This document shows, one piece after another, positions 9,128 through 18,482 of a DNA stretch of 64,000 bases. Positions within the stretch are counted from its first letter, which is position 1; each line of letters begins with the position of its first letter. Under the pieces are notes generated by a model. That model was given only the letters and a program-made list of their open reading frames with translations, did no database searches and was not told the origin of the DNA. The translations under genes and the position numbers were made by a program. This DNA comes from Zunongwangia mangrovi (GTDB taxonomy: Bacteria > Bacteroidota > Bacteroidia > Flavobacteriales > Flavobacteriaceae), in NCBI RefSeq assembly GCF_900112105.1, contig NZ_FOKV01000001.1:248001-312000 (forward strand). The letters run 5' to 3'.

Positions 9128-9778
9128 ATGGAAAAGATATTGATTGCCGGAGCAACCGGCCAAACAGGAAAACGAATTATTGAAATATTAAACAGCTCGC
9201 AGAATTTTAATCCTGTAGCCATGATTAGAAAAGAAGATCAAAAACAGATCTTTGACGATATGGGTGTAGAAAGTGTACTTGCCGATCTAGAAGGAGATGT
9301 AAAACCTGCTTTTAACGAAGTAGATAAGGTTATTTTTGCAGCAGGATCTGGTGGAAGTACAGGGCCAGAAAAAACAACCGCGGTAGATGAAGAAGGAGCC
9401 ATAAAAATGATCGATGCTGCGAAAGAACATGGTGTAAAAAAGTTTGTAATGCTAAGCGCCATGGGAACAGACAGCCCCGAAGATGGCGGTGATCTAGAAC
9501 ATTATTTAAGAGCAAAGAAAAAAGCAGACGATCATCTTCGTGAAAGCGGAGTGCCATTTACGATCGTGCAACCAGGAAGTTTAAGTGATGAACTTGGCCG
9601 TGCGAAGGTAAAAGTTGCTGAAAAACTAGGCGAATATGGAGAGATTGCTCGTGACGATGTAGCTTTTTTAATGGTAATGTCACTTGCAGATCCACTTACT
9701 AAAAACATGAGTTTTGAAGCTTTAGAAGGAGAAACTCCTGTAAAACAAGCCTTGATCGAATTAAGCGGAATTGGATAG
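9128..9778 (+). CDS. NAD(P)-binding atypical SDR family protein
   Basis: 216-aa Rossmann-fold protein of the atypical short-chain dehydrogenase type (NAD(P)H-binding, PF13460-like). The glycine-rich dinucleotide motif AGATGQTGKR is at residues 7-16; further landmarks are VIFAAGSGG, MLSAMGTDSPE and RESGVPFTIVQPGSL. It lacks the classical YxxxK catalytic pair, which suits a cofactor-binding or stress role instead of classical oxidoreduction. It is a single gene ended by the hairpin at 9805-9834. Confidence 0.85.
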   Translation: MEKILIAGATGQTGKRIIEILNSSQNFNPVAMIRKEDQKQIFDDMGVESVLADLEGDVKPAFNEVDKVIFAAGSGGSTGPEKTTAVDEEGAIKMIDAAKEHGVKKFVMLSAMGTDSPEDGGDLEHYLRAKKKADDHLRESGVPFTIVQPGSLSDELGRAKVKVAEKLGEYGEIARDDVAFLMVMSLADPLTKNMSFEALEGETPVKQALIELSGIG

Positions 9779-9804
9779 AATCACCCTTGATTTTATAAGA
9801 TATT

Positions 9805-9834
9805 AAGGATGGTATTTTTACCATCCTTTTTTTA
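9805..9834. terminator. Rho-independent terminator between convergent genes
   Basis: Perfect stem AAGGATGGT / ACCATCCTT followed by a T-run. It sits between the SDR gene (+) and the ArsC-like gene (-) and can serve the SDR gene directly. Confidence 0.85.
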
Positions 9835-10248
9835 TAAATATTGCCTTACAAATCGTCTGCAAAAATCCTTAATTTCAATTCTAGTATTTTCAAAAGCATC
9901 GTGAATTTGTCGATTATTACCTTTTACAGCAGCTGGATCTTTAAAATGTTGATGAATTATAACGTTTTTAGTTATGAAATCATTGGGGAAGTTCTCGCTA
10001 GTGTGATCACAAACACTTATTATGAAATCGAAATCGATATGCCTGTATTCTTCGATTAGATTACTGGTATATTCTTTAATATTAATACCATCCTCTTGCA
10101 TGGTCGCAATTGCGCGGGGTTCTATTCCATGTTTTTCTAATCCTGCACTATAAATATTCGCTTTTTTAAAGCCAAAATAATTCAAATAACCATGAGCGAT
10201 CTGGCTGCGGCATGAGTTTCCTGCGCAAACCACGAGAATGTTCTTCAT
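9832..10248 (-). CDS. Low-molecular-weight phosphatase/arsenate reductase (ArsC-like)
   Basis: 138-aa LMW protein-tyrosine-phosphatase-fold protein. The N-terminal CX5R loop reads CAGNSCRS at residues 8-15, and a later Cys lies in IISVCDHTSENFP, the layout of thioredoxin-coupled arsenate reductases (the partner DP motif is KDPAA). Reduction of arsenate is the likely reaction; a protein phosphatase is the alternative. I start at the ATG 10246-10248, giving the usual MKNILVVCAGNS, instead of the 10-residue longer form. No other arsenic gene is nearby. Confidence 0.8.
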   Translation of the reverse strand: MKNILVVCAGNSCRSQIAHGYLNYFGFKKANIYSAGLEKHGIEPRAIATMQEDGINIKEYTSNLIEEYRHIDFDFIISVCDHTSENFPNDFITKNVIIHQHFKDPAAVKGNNRQIHDAFENTRIEIKDFCRRFVRQYL

Positions 10249-10373
10249 AAGCACATTTTTACGATAAAACTTCAGCAATTATTCAGCTGAAAAAACGATG
10301 TGAAAAATCGTGAATATCGCTAAAATAAGAAGCTACGAAGGATTCCCTGTTTCTATAGTGTTAAGCATTTAAG

Positions 10374-10763
10374 CTATTTCAGAAAAACTTTATCTACAGG
10401 TTCCCAAAGTTCAATTTTATTTCCTTCAGCATCTAAAATCCAACCAAACTTCCCGTAATCATAACTTTCTGGTTCTCCTACCAAAGTAACACCTTCGGCT
10501 TTTAGAGTTTTTAATAACTCGTCTAGATTTTCAACCCTAAAATTCATCATAAATTGATTTTTAGAAGGTTCAAAATAGCTGGTTTCCTTATCCATTGGGC
10601 TCCATTGTGTAGAGCAATCGTTCCCCTTCTTATCTTTCCACCAGAAAGTACAACCATAATTATCGGTATCTAAACCAAGATGTTTTTTATACCATGCTTT
10701 TGCCGCATCTGGATCTTCAGACTTAAAAAAGATACCGCCAATTCCTGTTACCCTGTTTTTCAT
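10374..10763 (-). CDS. VOC (glyoxalase/bleomycin-resistance fold) protein
   Basis: 129-aa protein made of one vicinal-oxygen-chelate module pair: an N-terminal GIGGIFFKSEDPDAAKAWY strand-helix unit and a C-terminal YDYGKFGWILDAEGNKIELWEP unit whose Glu is the usual metal ligand. VOC proteins range from glyoxalases to resistance proteins, and nothing local fixes the substrate. It is a single gene, with 245 bp of non-coding DNA upstream. Confidence 0.82.
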   Translation of the reverse strand: MKNRVTGIGGIFFKSEDPDAAKAWYKKHLGLDTDNYGCTFWWKDKKGNDCSTQWSPMDKETSYFEPSKNQFMMNFRVENLDELLKTLKAEGVTLVGEPESYDYGKFGWILDAEGNKIELWEPVDKVFLK

Positions 10764-10912
10764 AATTTCTGAATTAATTTTACTCGATATTCAAGATTAA
10801 TTGTTCTAGTCCTGAAAGCTATCGTGATGTTTTGCTAACTACTAATGCTCTCTAAGATATCAAATAGTTCTTTAAGCTGAAGAGTTGGGAGAAAATTCAG
10901 AAATAATACCAA

Positions 10913-10956
10913 TAAAAAAAGCTGCCTGAAATAACGAATATCCCAAGCAGCTTTTG
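10913..10956 (-). terminator. Terminator downstream of 2-hydroxyacid dehydrogenase gene
   Basis: Stem AAAAGCTGC / GCAGCTTTT with an adenine run on the + strand at its left (a U-run in the leftward transcript). It lies about 50 bp past the stop of the gene at 11009. Confidence 0.65.
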
Positions 10957-11008
10957 ACTATAATTTTAAAATTGACTCTATAATCGAGATTAAATGCTCT
11001 GAGGTAAT

Positions 11009-11986
11009 TTACTCATCGCCTTCACCAAATTCTTTGATGATCTTATTAGCGATCACCGTCGCTAATTTCTCATGAGATTCGGTTGTCCAACCTGCAACAT
11101 GCGGACTCAAAATCGTATTTGGCATAAACATAAGCTCACGCATTGCTTCAGGTAAAGGCTCTGCTGCGCTTACCGCTACGTTCTTTTTATTAGCGAACAA
11201 ACTCTCAAAAGAAGATTTTTCGTATTCTAAAACGTCTAATCCGGCTCCAAGTACCTGTCCTGTTTTTAACGCATGCACAAGATCTTCAGTCACTACATTT
11301 TTACCGCGAGCGGTATTAATAAACCAAAATGGTTTCGCAAAAGATTTTATAAATTCTTCATTTACCATTTTATTGGTTTTCTCTGTCCATGGTGTATGTA
11401 AGCTTACCACATCACATTTCTTGGTAAATTCTTCCCATTCTACCTGTATGGCATTGCTATCGTCTACATCATCTTTGATATCGTAACATAGCACTTCTAC
11501 ATCAAAACCTCTTAGCTTTCTTGCAAAAGCTTTCCCCATATTACCGTAGCCAATAATTCCTACTGTTTTTCCATCAAGCTCGATACCGCGATTCTCCTCA
11601 CGATTCCAAAGTCCTTCTCTAACTTCTCTATCGGCTTTATTTAATTTATTAAAAAGAGATAATAACATCCCTAAAGTATGTTCTCCTACAGCATTTCTAT
11701 TACCTTCTGGAGCAGAGAATAATTTAACACCGCGCTCTTCTGCATAGTCTACATCAATATTTTCTAGACCGGCACCAACCCGGGCTATAAACTTAAGATT
11801 AGGTGCTGCATCTAGAAAAGCTCTATCGATAGTATATCTACTTCTTATCACAATACCGTCATATAAATGCTGGTTTTGTAAAGTTTCTTCTCTGCTTTGT
11901 GTAAATCCTTCAATATTGTGATGCCCTGCATCTGCCAATAACTCAATCAATTTAGAGTGATTCGTATCGGCGTGTAAAATGATCAT
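11009..11986 (-). CDS. D-2-hydroxyacid dehydrogenase (SerA/phosphoglycerate dehydrogenase-like)
   Basis: 325-aa NAD-dependent D-isomer-specific 2-hydroxyacid dehydrogenase. The catalytic domain carries RVGAGLENIDVDYA, the Rossmann motif is GIIGYGNMGKAFA, and the signature INTARGKNVVTED contributes the catalytic Arg; later come the Glu region (LDVLEYE) and the SPHVAGWT histidine. It has no C-terminal ACT domain and no serC neighbour, so a role as the serine-pathway phosphoglycerate dehydrogenase is possible but unproven. Confidence 0.88.
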   Translation of the reverse strand: MIILHADTNHSKLIELLADAGHHNIEGFTQSREETLQNQHLYDGIVIRSRYTIDRAFLDAAPNLKFIARVGAGLENIDVDYAEERGVKLFSAPEGNRNAVGEHTLGMLLSLFNKLNKADREVREGLWNREENRGIELDGKTVGIIGYGNMGKAFARKLRGFDVEVLCYDIKDDVDDSNAIQVEWEEFTKKCDVVSLHTPWTEKTNKMVNEEFIKSFAKPFWFINTARGKNVVTEDLVHALKTGQVLGAGLDVLEYEKSSFESLFANKKNVAVSAAEPLPEAMRELMFMPNTILSPHVAGWTTESHEKLATVIANKIIKEFGEGDE

Positions 11987-12261
11987 TTTAATCTATTTTT
12001 ATTAATATTTGATTTATGATTTTTAGTTGAAACACAGCTATCACTTAGACAGTTAAGCATAGAAAACCAGTTACTTATCTGCTTATAATATTTTCTGAAA
12101 AAGGTATAATCTAAATTTATAGCTGATTTCCCCGAAGAAAAAGGGATAAAACCGCTTTCTAAATTTAATTGTTGAAAAGTGAAAAGTGTCATATTCAACC
12201 GCTGCAATAACTCACAAATTTAAGCAATGCTGAGAATATGAAGAAGAAATATCGGCTTTTC

Positions 12262-13617
12262 TTAAAAGCCTAATATCGCTTTAGCGATCAAAAAGTAAGT
12301 AAGAATCCCAAAAACATCATTGCTGGTAGTAATAAATGGCCCGGTAGCTACCGCAGGATCGATCTTGTTCTTGTCTAAAACTATTGGAATTACCGTTCCG
12401 ATCATTGCTGCCAGTAAGATCACAGAAATTAAAGCAACACCAACACTAATAGATTCGGTGTAACTGGTTTCAAACCAAACACTGCTAATTATAAAAACGA
12501 TAATCGCGATCGAGATACCATTTACTAAGGCCAATGAGGTTTCCTTAAGCAAGCGTTTTGCGATGATATTTCCTTTTAAACTTCCGTTAGCTAACCCCTG
12601 CACCACTATTGCGCTGGATTGTACACCAACATTCCCGGCAGTCGCCTGAATTAGTGGAACAAAAAGTAGCAATTTTGGAAAAACAGCCATAGTTTCCTGG
12701 AATCCGCTTATAATTCCTGCGGCCCCCAAACCACCAAACATTCCTATTAAAAGCCAGGGCAATCTTGCTCTGGTTTGCTTAAAAATATTATCATCTGCTT
12801 CGACCCCTTCAGAGATACCAGCCGCCATTTGGTAATCACGCTCGGCTTCTTCTTTGATAAAATCTACGATATCATCTATCGTAATTCTACCAACCAATCG
12901 TCCCATCTCGTCGATCACAGGAATTGCTTCCAGATCATATTTTTGCATGATCCTGGCCACATCTTCACCTTCGGTATGAACAGTTACATAATCTACATTC
13001 GGAATATAGACATCTCTAATGTTTTCGTTGCTTGCCGCAGTAAGTAAATCTTTTAAAGAAAGTCGTCCTTTTAAGCGGTTCTTATCATCTACAACGTAGA
13101 TAGAATGTACCCGGGTAACATTTTCGGCCTGCGCACGCATCTCTGTCATGCAACCGGTAACGCTCCAGTTTTCATTAACTTTTACCAGCTCTTTTGCCAT
13201 TAGACCACCGGCAGAATCTTCCGGATAACGTAAAAGTTCTACGATATCCTCTGCGTGCTGCTCATCCTGAATTTCAGAAATTACCTGCTTTTGCAGTTCA
13301 GGAGAAAGCTCGTTCATGATATCTGCAGCATCATCGGTATCCATTTCTACCAATTCGTCTGCGATCTCTTTAGCCGAGAGGGTCTCTAAAATACGTTCAC
13401 GAACTCCTTCTTCCAGCTCCATTAAAGCTTCAGAAGTTTTTTCGCTATCAAGAAGTTTTACAAGATACGTCGCATCATCTAAGCTAAGTTCGCTAATGAT
13501 CTCGGCGATATCGGCATGGTGAACCTCATCTAAATGCAGTAATAATTCTTCATCGTTCTTTTGTTCAATGAGGAATTGAATTTTTTCAATTAGTTCTGTG
13601 CTAATTTGAAATTGCAT
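12262..13617 (-). CDS. mgtE: Magnesium transporter MgtE
   Basis: 451-aa Mg2+ channel/transporter. Order of parts: N-terminal superhelical MgtE_N domain ([16 protein letters not shown], about residues 25-130), two CBS domains ([22 protein letters not shown] and [21 protein letters not shown]) that sense Mg2+, then five membrane segments starting at [12 protein letters not shown] with the pore motif [14 protein letters not shown] use the ATG at 13615-13617; the alternative TTG at 13626 adds three residues. Either overlaps the end of rsmA, so the two are coupled. Confidence 0.95.
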   Translation of the reverse strand: MQFQISTELIEKIQFLIEQKNDEELLLHLDEVHHADIAEIISELSLDDATYLVKLLDSEKTSEALMELEEGVRERILETLSAKEIADELVEMDTDDAADIMNELSPELQKQVISEIQDEQHAEDIVELLRYPEDSAGGLMAKELVKVNENWSVTGCMTEMRAQAENVTRVHSIYVVDDKNRLKGRLSLKDLLTAASNENIRDVYIPNVDYVTVHTEGEDVARIMQKYDLEAIPVIDEMGRLVGRITIDDIVDFIKEEAERDYQMAAGISEGVEADDNIFKQTRARLPWLLIGMFGGLGAAGIISGFQETMAVFPKLLLFVPLIQATAGNVGVQSSAIVVQGLANGSLKGNIIAKRLLKETSLALVNGISIAIIVFIISSVWFETSYTESISVGVALISVILLAAMIGTVIPIVLDKNKIDPAVATGPFITTSNDVFGILTYFLIAKAILGF

Positions 13618-14440
13618 AAGGCTCAATTTTTAAGGTCAGTGAAATAAAATCCTGAGTGCTTAGCTGCTCTGGCCGCTTGCCAAAGATAGCATCTTCCCTT
13701 AAAGTATCAGGTAAATTAAGACTTTTTAAACTATTTCTTAAGGTTTTTCGACGCTGCTGAAACGCGGTTTTAACGATTCTAAAAAATAAGGCTTCATCAC
13801 AGGCTAGATGGTAGTCCTTTTTCCGCGTTAGTCGTAATACACCGCTATCTACTTTTGGTGGCGGATTAAATACTGAAGGCGGCACCGTAAATAAATATTC
13901 AGCATCATAAAACGCCTGCGTTAAGACCGAAAGAATACCATAAGTTTTACTTCCTTCCTTTTCACAAATTCGTTGCGCAACCTCCTTTTGAAACATCCCT
14001 GAAAATTCTGGGATCTGATCACGCATTGCAAGTGCCTTAAAAACAATTTGCGATGAAATATTGTACGGGAAATTACCGGTGATCGCGAAAGGTCTGTCGC
14101 CAAAGATCTGTTTAAGATCGTATTTTAGAAAATCCTGCTCATGGATCCTACCATGTAATTGAAGGTAATTCGCATTTAGATATTCGACACTTTCAGTATC
14201 GATTTCTACCACGTGAACTTCTGTATCTTTTTCGAGCAAGAATTTAGTAAGAACACCCATTCCCGGTCCAATCTCTAATACAAGATCGTAACCAGATAAC
14301 GACAGGGTATCACCAATCTTCCTGGCGACATTTTCATCTTTTAAAAAATGCTGCCCAAGATGCTTTTTAGCTCTAACCTGCCCGTTTTGGCTCTCTTCCC
14401 GTGAAGGCTTATAGTTTTTCCTGAATTTCTTCTTGCTCAT
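13601..14440 (-). CDS. rsmA: 16S rRNA dimethyladenosine transferase RsmA/KsgA
   Basis: 279-aa SAM-dependent methyltransferase that dimethylates two adjacent adenines in helix 45 of 16S rRNA. Motifs: [11 protein letters not shown] at the N terminus, SAM-binding [11 protein letters not shown], and the catalytic NFPYNISS (motif IV). A basic N-terminal tail ([16 protein letters not shown]) precedes the domain. It overlaps mgtE downstream and follows the DUF4286 gene by 21 bp. Confidence 0.96.
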   Translation of the reverse strand: MSKKKFRKNYKPSREESQNGQVRAKKHLGQHFLKDENVARKIGDTLSLSGYDLVLEIGPGMGVLTKFLLEKDTEVHVVEIDTESVEYLNANYLQLHGRIHEQDFLKYDLKQIFGDRPFAITGNFPYNISSQIVFKALAMRDQIPEFSGMFQKEVAQRICEKEGSKTYGILSVLTQAFYDAEYLFTVPPSVFNPPPKVDSGVLRLTRKKDYHLACDEALFFRIVKTAFQQRRKTLRNSLKSLNLPDTLREDAIFGKRPEQLSTQDFISLTLKIEPYAISN

Positions 14441-14461
14441 ATTGTTTGTTTTTAAAACAAA

Positions 14462-14770
14462 TTATTGCTCATCCATCACCTGAAGCTCTGTAGAAAATTC
14501 TACGATCTTCCCTTTAAAAATAGCGGTTTTAGCCACCATATTTGCGTGGTCTTCTACATAAAATGTTTTTAGATAGGCCATACTTTCAGCAGTATATTGC
14601 ACAGAGTACGTAATCCCGCCCATAGGCTCTTTGGTAAGCACTTTGGTCATTAAAGCTTTGGTAAATTTACCAGTATCCAGCATTGCAGGAATATATTCAG
14701 TTTTCATCCAGTTTAGCCAATCTTGATGAACTTCTTCCTGAACATTCGTTGTTACATTATAAATAACCAT
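14462..14770 (-). CDS. DUF4286 family protein
   Basis: 102-aa small soluble protein. The N-terminal MVIYNVTTNVQEEVHQDWLNWM and the TYSVQYTAES core match the DUF4286 family that is common beside rsmA in Bacteroidota. The fold is probably a dimeric alpha/beta-barrel-like one; the function is unknown. It is likely co-transcribed with rsmA and mgtE. Confidence 0.78.
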   Translation of the reverse strand: MVIYNVTTNVQEEVHQDWLNWMKTEYIPAMLDTGKFTKALMTKVLTKEPMGGITYSVQYTAESMAYLKTFYVEDHANMVAKTAIFKGKIVEFSTELQVMDEQ

Positions 14771-14882
14771 TTTCTAAAATTTTATCCTGAATTTGCAAAA
14801 GTACGAATCAAAAGCCTTGTTACAAGTCAATACATTACGAATCGTACGAATGGTAGCGAGTTAATTTCAATATTAGCTGAAA

Positions 14883-15314
14883 TTAGTGCTTTTTCTTCCG
14901 AAGAAATGAGACGATAAGATTTATAGGAAATAATAATTGCACTGCGACGGTAACACCTGCGGTAATAAGCATAAGCAATATTAAAGTTTGTTTAAAAGCA
15001 TAATCGATCTCTAAATTTTCAACTTCATCGTAAAAAACCAGTAATATCAATAAACCAAAAATGCTTATAAACACATGGTAAGCCGTCATCCAGCTGATCA
15101 ATTTCTTGTTGAATATATCCATTAACCAATATGCTAATCCAAATAAGCCAAAAAATATGACAATGAGTCCTGCAAAATCCAAGTGATTAATTACGAAATA
15201 AGTAGCATGAATATTTACCATCAAAGAATGTTCTTTATTGAACAAACCGTACATAAATACCAATGGAATAAGTACCCAAAATAGTTTATATGATTTGGTT
15301 AGAAAAAACTTCAT
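14883..15314 (-). CDS. Four-helix inner-membrane protein of unknown function
   Basis: 143-aa hydrophobic protein with four predicted membrane segments (around residues 8-25, 45-65, 75-97 and 110-132) and short basic ends (C-terminal SFLRKKKH). I do not recognise a family. It overlaps the stop of the TPR gene by 4 bp (ATGA), so it is translationally coupled to it and may be its membrane partner. Confidence 0.75.
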   Translation of the reverse strand: MKFFLTKSYKLFWVLIPLVFMYGLFNKEHSLMVNIHATYFVINHLDFAGLIVIFFGLFGLAYWLMDIFNKKLISWMTAYHVFISIFGLLILLVFYDEVENLEIDYAFKQTLILLMLITAGVTVAVQLLFPINLIVSFLRKKKH

Positions 15315-17095
15315 TCTATTTCGTCGCCTCTTAGCGCCCTGTATTTTTTACGAGATTCGATAAAATAAATACTATCCTCAAAATTGAACAATATCTGTTC
15401 GTAATATTGTTTGGCTTTTTCAGGTAAATTGAGTTCTCCAGCATACAGTTCGGCAAGATTCCAGGCTGCATTATCAGCTAATAAATCCTGCCCAAAATTA
15501 TCCAATATTGCCAGATAATTTTCTTCAGCTAAAAGATATTGATCCTCTAGTTCGTACAACTGCGCCTGCTTAAATAAAGCTTCATCTTCGATCTTTTCGC
15601 CTTTATGTTCGTTTAGCAATTGCTGCAATTCGGTAATCGACTGCTCATTTTTTCCCTGATAAGCCAAAAGATCTGCGTGCGCATATTTTTTAAGCGCCAC
15701 CTGGGTAGAGTCTTCCCGAGTATTATCTTTTATCATTAAACTAAGTTCCATCGCATCATTAGCAATTAACTGGGATGTTGATTTTTTCAAGACGTCCAGC
15801 TGGGTTTGCGCCCATTCAAAATCGCCTTTATAATAGCTGGTTTTGGCCACTTTAAATTGAGCATCCTGCGCGATCTGGTCGTTCTTTACCATTTTTTGCA
15901 CCTGGGTGTAGGTGATAAGTGCTTCATTAAATTTTTCCTGAAGTACCAGAACATCGGCTATAGCCATTTTGATTCGGGCTTCCTCGTATTCGTTTACAGC
16001 TTTGTTCAGTAAATTTTTCAATAGACTTTCTGCTTTATCAACTTTACCGGATTTAAAGGCTAAAAACTGACCAAAATCGATTTGCAACGGAATGGTTTCT
16101 CCTGAATTTTCGAATTCTGAAATAACACTACGGAAGTTTTCTTCAATTTCAGGATATTCTGAAGCTTTTGCAGTAGCGACTTCTAAACTCAATTTTAGTT
16201 GTTTTGCGCGTAATTTTATAGCTGCCGGTGCCTCTTCAATTATAAAATTAGTTACTGCAATTGCGGCTTCAAGATCTTCTGCTCTTTTTGCAGCATAAGC
16301 CAGATTCATCATGCGGTTAAGATTTGGCATTTCAGAGCGTCTGTAAATTGCCTTTTCCTGGATTAGTGCTTTGTTGTAATCTTTTTGCTGAATATACAAC
16401 CAACTCAGCATCTCATTATAAAACGGATCGGGATTTGTTTGAAGTCGTTTTAAAAGCGAGGTTCTTAGTATAATATTAGCTTCGGCTGAAGCATCTTCAG
16501 TAATAAACTTTCCAAATTCTCGATTGGCATACGGGAAATATTTTTCGTCCTTGATGACTAAATTCAAATAACTTTCGAACATTTGTTGAAGTTCTCCCTG
16601 CTCGCCATAAAGTCTTGCCAGTTTAAGCTCTAAGCCGGCATTAGGCATTATTTCGTTCGCTTTTTTATAAGCGGTCGCGGCATAATCCAGCAAATTATAA
16701 TTCTCGAATCTTAAGCCAACACCAAAAGCCTGTCTTGGTTCATTTCCGATGAGAGCTAATGATTTCTGGTAATATTCTTCAGCTTTAATATCGTTTTTTT
16801 GCAGCGCAAAATTATGCCCAATATCGATAAAAATCGTCGAGTTTTGAGGCGAATTTTCTAATTGACGCATAAGCATTTCTTCCGCCTGATCAAATCGCTC
16901 TAACTGCTGCAAAGAACTAATGATGCCATTAAAGGCTTGCGGATTATTGCTTTGTTGCTCTAGCGTTTTTTGATAATACGATAAGGCTTTTTCGTATTCT
17001 CCTTTATCGAAAAAGTTTTTAGCTAGTTGTAATGACTGTGCATCTACTCCCGGCGAAAAGAGGAAAAATGATATGAATAAAATAAAAAAGCGCAT
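15311..17095 (-). CDS. Secreted/periplasmic tetratricopeptide-repeat protein
   Basis: 594-aa TPR protein with an N-terminal signal peptide (MRFFILFISFFLFSPGVDAQ). Repeats run almost to the C terminus (for example FDKGEYEKALSYYQKTLEQ, DIKAEEYYQKSLAL, FNEALITYTQVQKM, YLLAEENYLAILDN), including TolA-system YbgF/BamD-like helices. It probably acts as a periplasmic scaffold; the partner is unknown, though the coupled downstream four-helix membrane protein is a candidate. Confidence 0.85.
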   Translation of the reverse strand: MRFFILFISFFLFSPGVDAQSLQLAKNFFDKGEYEKALSYYQKTLEQQSNNPQAFNGIISSLQQLERFDQAEEMLMRQLENSPQNSTIFIDIGHNFALQKNDIKAEEYYQKSLALIGNEPRQAFGVGLRFENYNLLDYAATAYKKANEIMPNAGLELKLARLYGEQGELQQMFESYLNLVIKDEKYFPYANREFGKFITEDASAEANIILRTSLLKRLQTNPDPFYNEMLSWLYIQQKDYNKALIQEKAIYRRSEMPNLNRMMNLAYAAKRAEDLEAAIAVTNFIIEEAPAAIKLRAKQLKLSLEVATAKASEYPEIEENFRSVISEFENSGETIPLQIDFGQFLAFKSGKVDKAESLLKNLLNKAVNEYEEARIKMAIADVLVLQEKFNEALITYTQVQKMVKNDQIAQDAQFKVAKTSYYKGDFEWAQTQLDVLKKSTSQLIANDAMELSLMIKDNTREDSTQVALKKYAHADLLAYQGKNEQSITELQQLLNEHKGEKIEDEALFKQAQLYELEDQYLLAEENYLAILDNFGQDLLADNAAWNLAELYAGELNLPEKAKQYYEQILFNFEDSIYFIESRKKYRALRGDEIE

Positions 17096-17142
17096 AATGT
17101 AAATATAACAAAATGCGCTTCTTATTTATGATAATTAAGTTG

Positions 17143-18414
17143 TTAATCGATAATATCAAAACCTGTGTAAGGCACAAGTACATCTGGAATTTTAATTCCG
17201 TTTTCGGTTTGGTAATTTTCAAGAATTCCGGCTAAAACTCTAGGTAGCGCTAGAGCACTTCCGTTAAGCGTATGCACCAATTCTTTTTTACCTTCTTTAT
17301 TTTTATAACGTAACTTTAAACGATTTGCCTGGAAAGTTTCAAAGTTTGAAACTGAACTAATTTCTAACCAACGATCCTGAGCAGTAGAAAAAACCTCGAA
17401 ATCGTAAGTTAAGGCAGAAGTAAACCCTAAATCACCACCACACAATCTTAAAATACGGTAAGGTAATTTTAGATCTTTAAGCAGCCCTTTTACATGATCT
17501 ACCATTCCGTCTAAAGCTTTATAAGAGTTCTCTGGTTTTTCAATTCTTACCAATTCAACTTTATCAAATTGATGTAAACGATTTAAACCACGTACGTGCG
17601 CTCCGTAAGAACCCGCCTCTCTTCTAAAGCAGGGTGTATAACCGGTACAGGCGATAGGAAAATCTTTATCTATTAAAAGATTATCACGATACATATTGGT
17701 AATTGGCACCTCTGCAGTTGGGATCATATAAAGATCGTCTGCAGTGATGTGATACATTTGCCCCTCTTTATCTGGCAATTGCCCGGTACCATATCCAGAA
17801 GCTTCATTTACCATTAATGGCAGTTGATATTCTGAATATCCTGCTTCTACCGCTTTATCTAAAAAGTAAGAAACTAAAGCACGTTGTAACCTTGCTCCTT
17901 TACCTTTGTAAATAGGAAAACCAGCCCCGGTAACTTTATTTCCCAGTTCAAAATCGATAATATCGTATTTCTTTGCAAGTTCCCAGTGTGGTAAAGAACC
18001 TTCAGCTAGCACCGGAACATCTCCTTCTTTGAAAATTTCTTCGTTATCATCTTCAGAAGTTCCTGCCGGAACAACTTCGTTAGGAACATTAGGAATTGTA
18101 TAAAGTAGCTTTTCTAGCTCTGCGATCGTATTCGATAAAACTTCAGAATAATTCTTAGAATCTTCCTTTAGCTTTCCTGTTTTCTCTTTTAAAAGATTGG
18201 CTTTTTGATGTTCTCCATTTTTAAACATCAATCCAATTTGCTTAGAAAGTTTATTGGATTCGGCCAAAGTATCATCAAGTTTGGACTGAGTGGAGCGACG
18301 GGTTTCGTCTAAACTCAATACCTCATCAAAAATAGATTCAGCATCAAAATTTCTCTTCTTCAGCGCTTCGATATAAGCGTCTTTGTGCTCTTTGATGTTG
18401 TTAACTTGTAACAT
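17143..18414 (-). CDS. serS: Serine--tRNA ligase
   Basis: 423-aa class II seryl-tRNA synthetase of normal length. The N-terminal ~110 residues form the tRNA-binding antiparallel coiled coil; motif 2 appears as CFRREAGSYG and motif 3 as LNGSALALPRVLAGILE. It charges tRNA-Ser (and tRNA-Sec where present). It is transcribed from the -7 box at 18459. Confidence 0.97.
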   Translation of the reverse strand: MLQVNNIKEHKDAYIEALKKRNFDAESIFDEVLSLDETRRSTQSKLDDTLAESNKLSKQIGLMFKNGEHQKANLLKEKTGKLKEDSKNYSEVLSNTIAELEKLLYTIPNVPNEVVPAGTSEDDNEEIFKEGDVPVLAEGSLPHWELAKKYDIIDFELGNKVTGAGFPIYKGKGARLQRALVSYFLDKAVEAGYSEYQLPLMVNEASGYGTGQLPDKEGQMYHITADDLYMIPTAEVPITNMYRDNLLIDKDFPIACTGYTPCFRREAGSYGAHVRGLNRLHQFDKVELVRIEKPENSYKALDGMVDHVKGLLKDLKLPYRILRLCGGDLGFTSALTYDFEVFSTAQDRWLEISSVSNFETFQANRLKLRYKNKEGKKELVHTLNGSALALPRVLAGILENYQTENGIKIPDVLVPYTGFDIID

Positions 18415-18458
18415 AAGGCCAATTAATTTTTATTGCCGTTAATAATAATTTGAAGCAA

Positions 18459-18466
18459 CAAATGTA
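18459..18466 (-). promoter_or_regulatory. -7 box of serS (TACATTTG on the minus strand)
   Basis: The minus strand reads TACATTTG (TAnnTTTG), 44 bp upstream of the serS start codon. It lies in the short gap between serS and the HTTM gene, suggesting serS has its own promoter. Confidence 0.5.
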
Positions 18467-18482
18467 ATAAAAGCAGGGCTAA

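Noticed and set aside
9238-9557. Leftward frames inside the SDR gene
   Set aside because: Shadow frames of a clear coding gene, with no start context or homology.
11987-12261. Possible small gene between the 2-hydroxyacid dehydrogenase gene and mgtE
   Set aside because: A frame of 74 codons exists, but its translation has no domain signs and it overlaps the dehydrogenase start; treated as non-coding.
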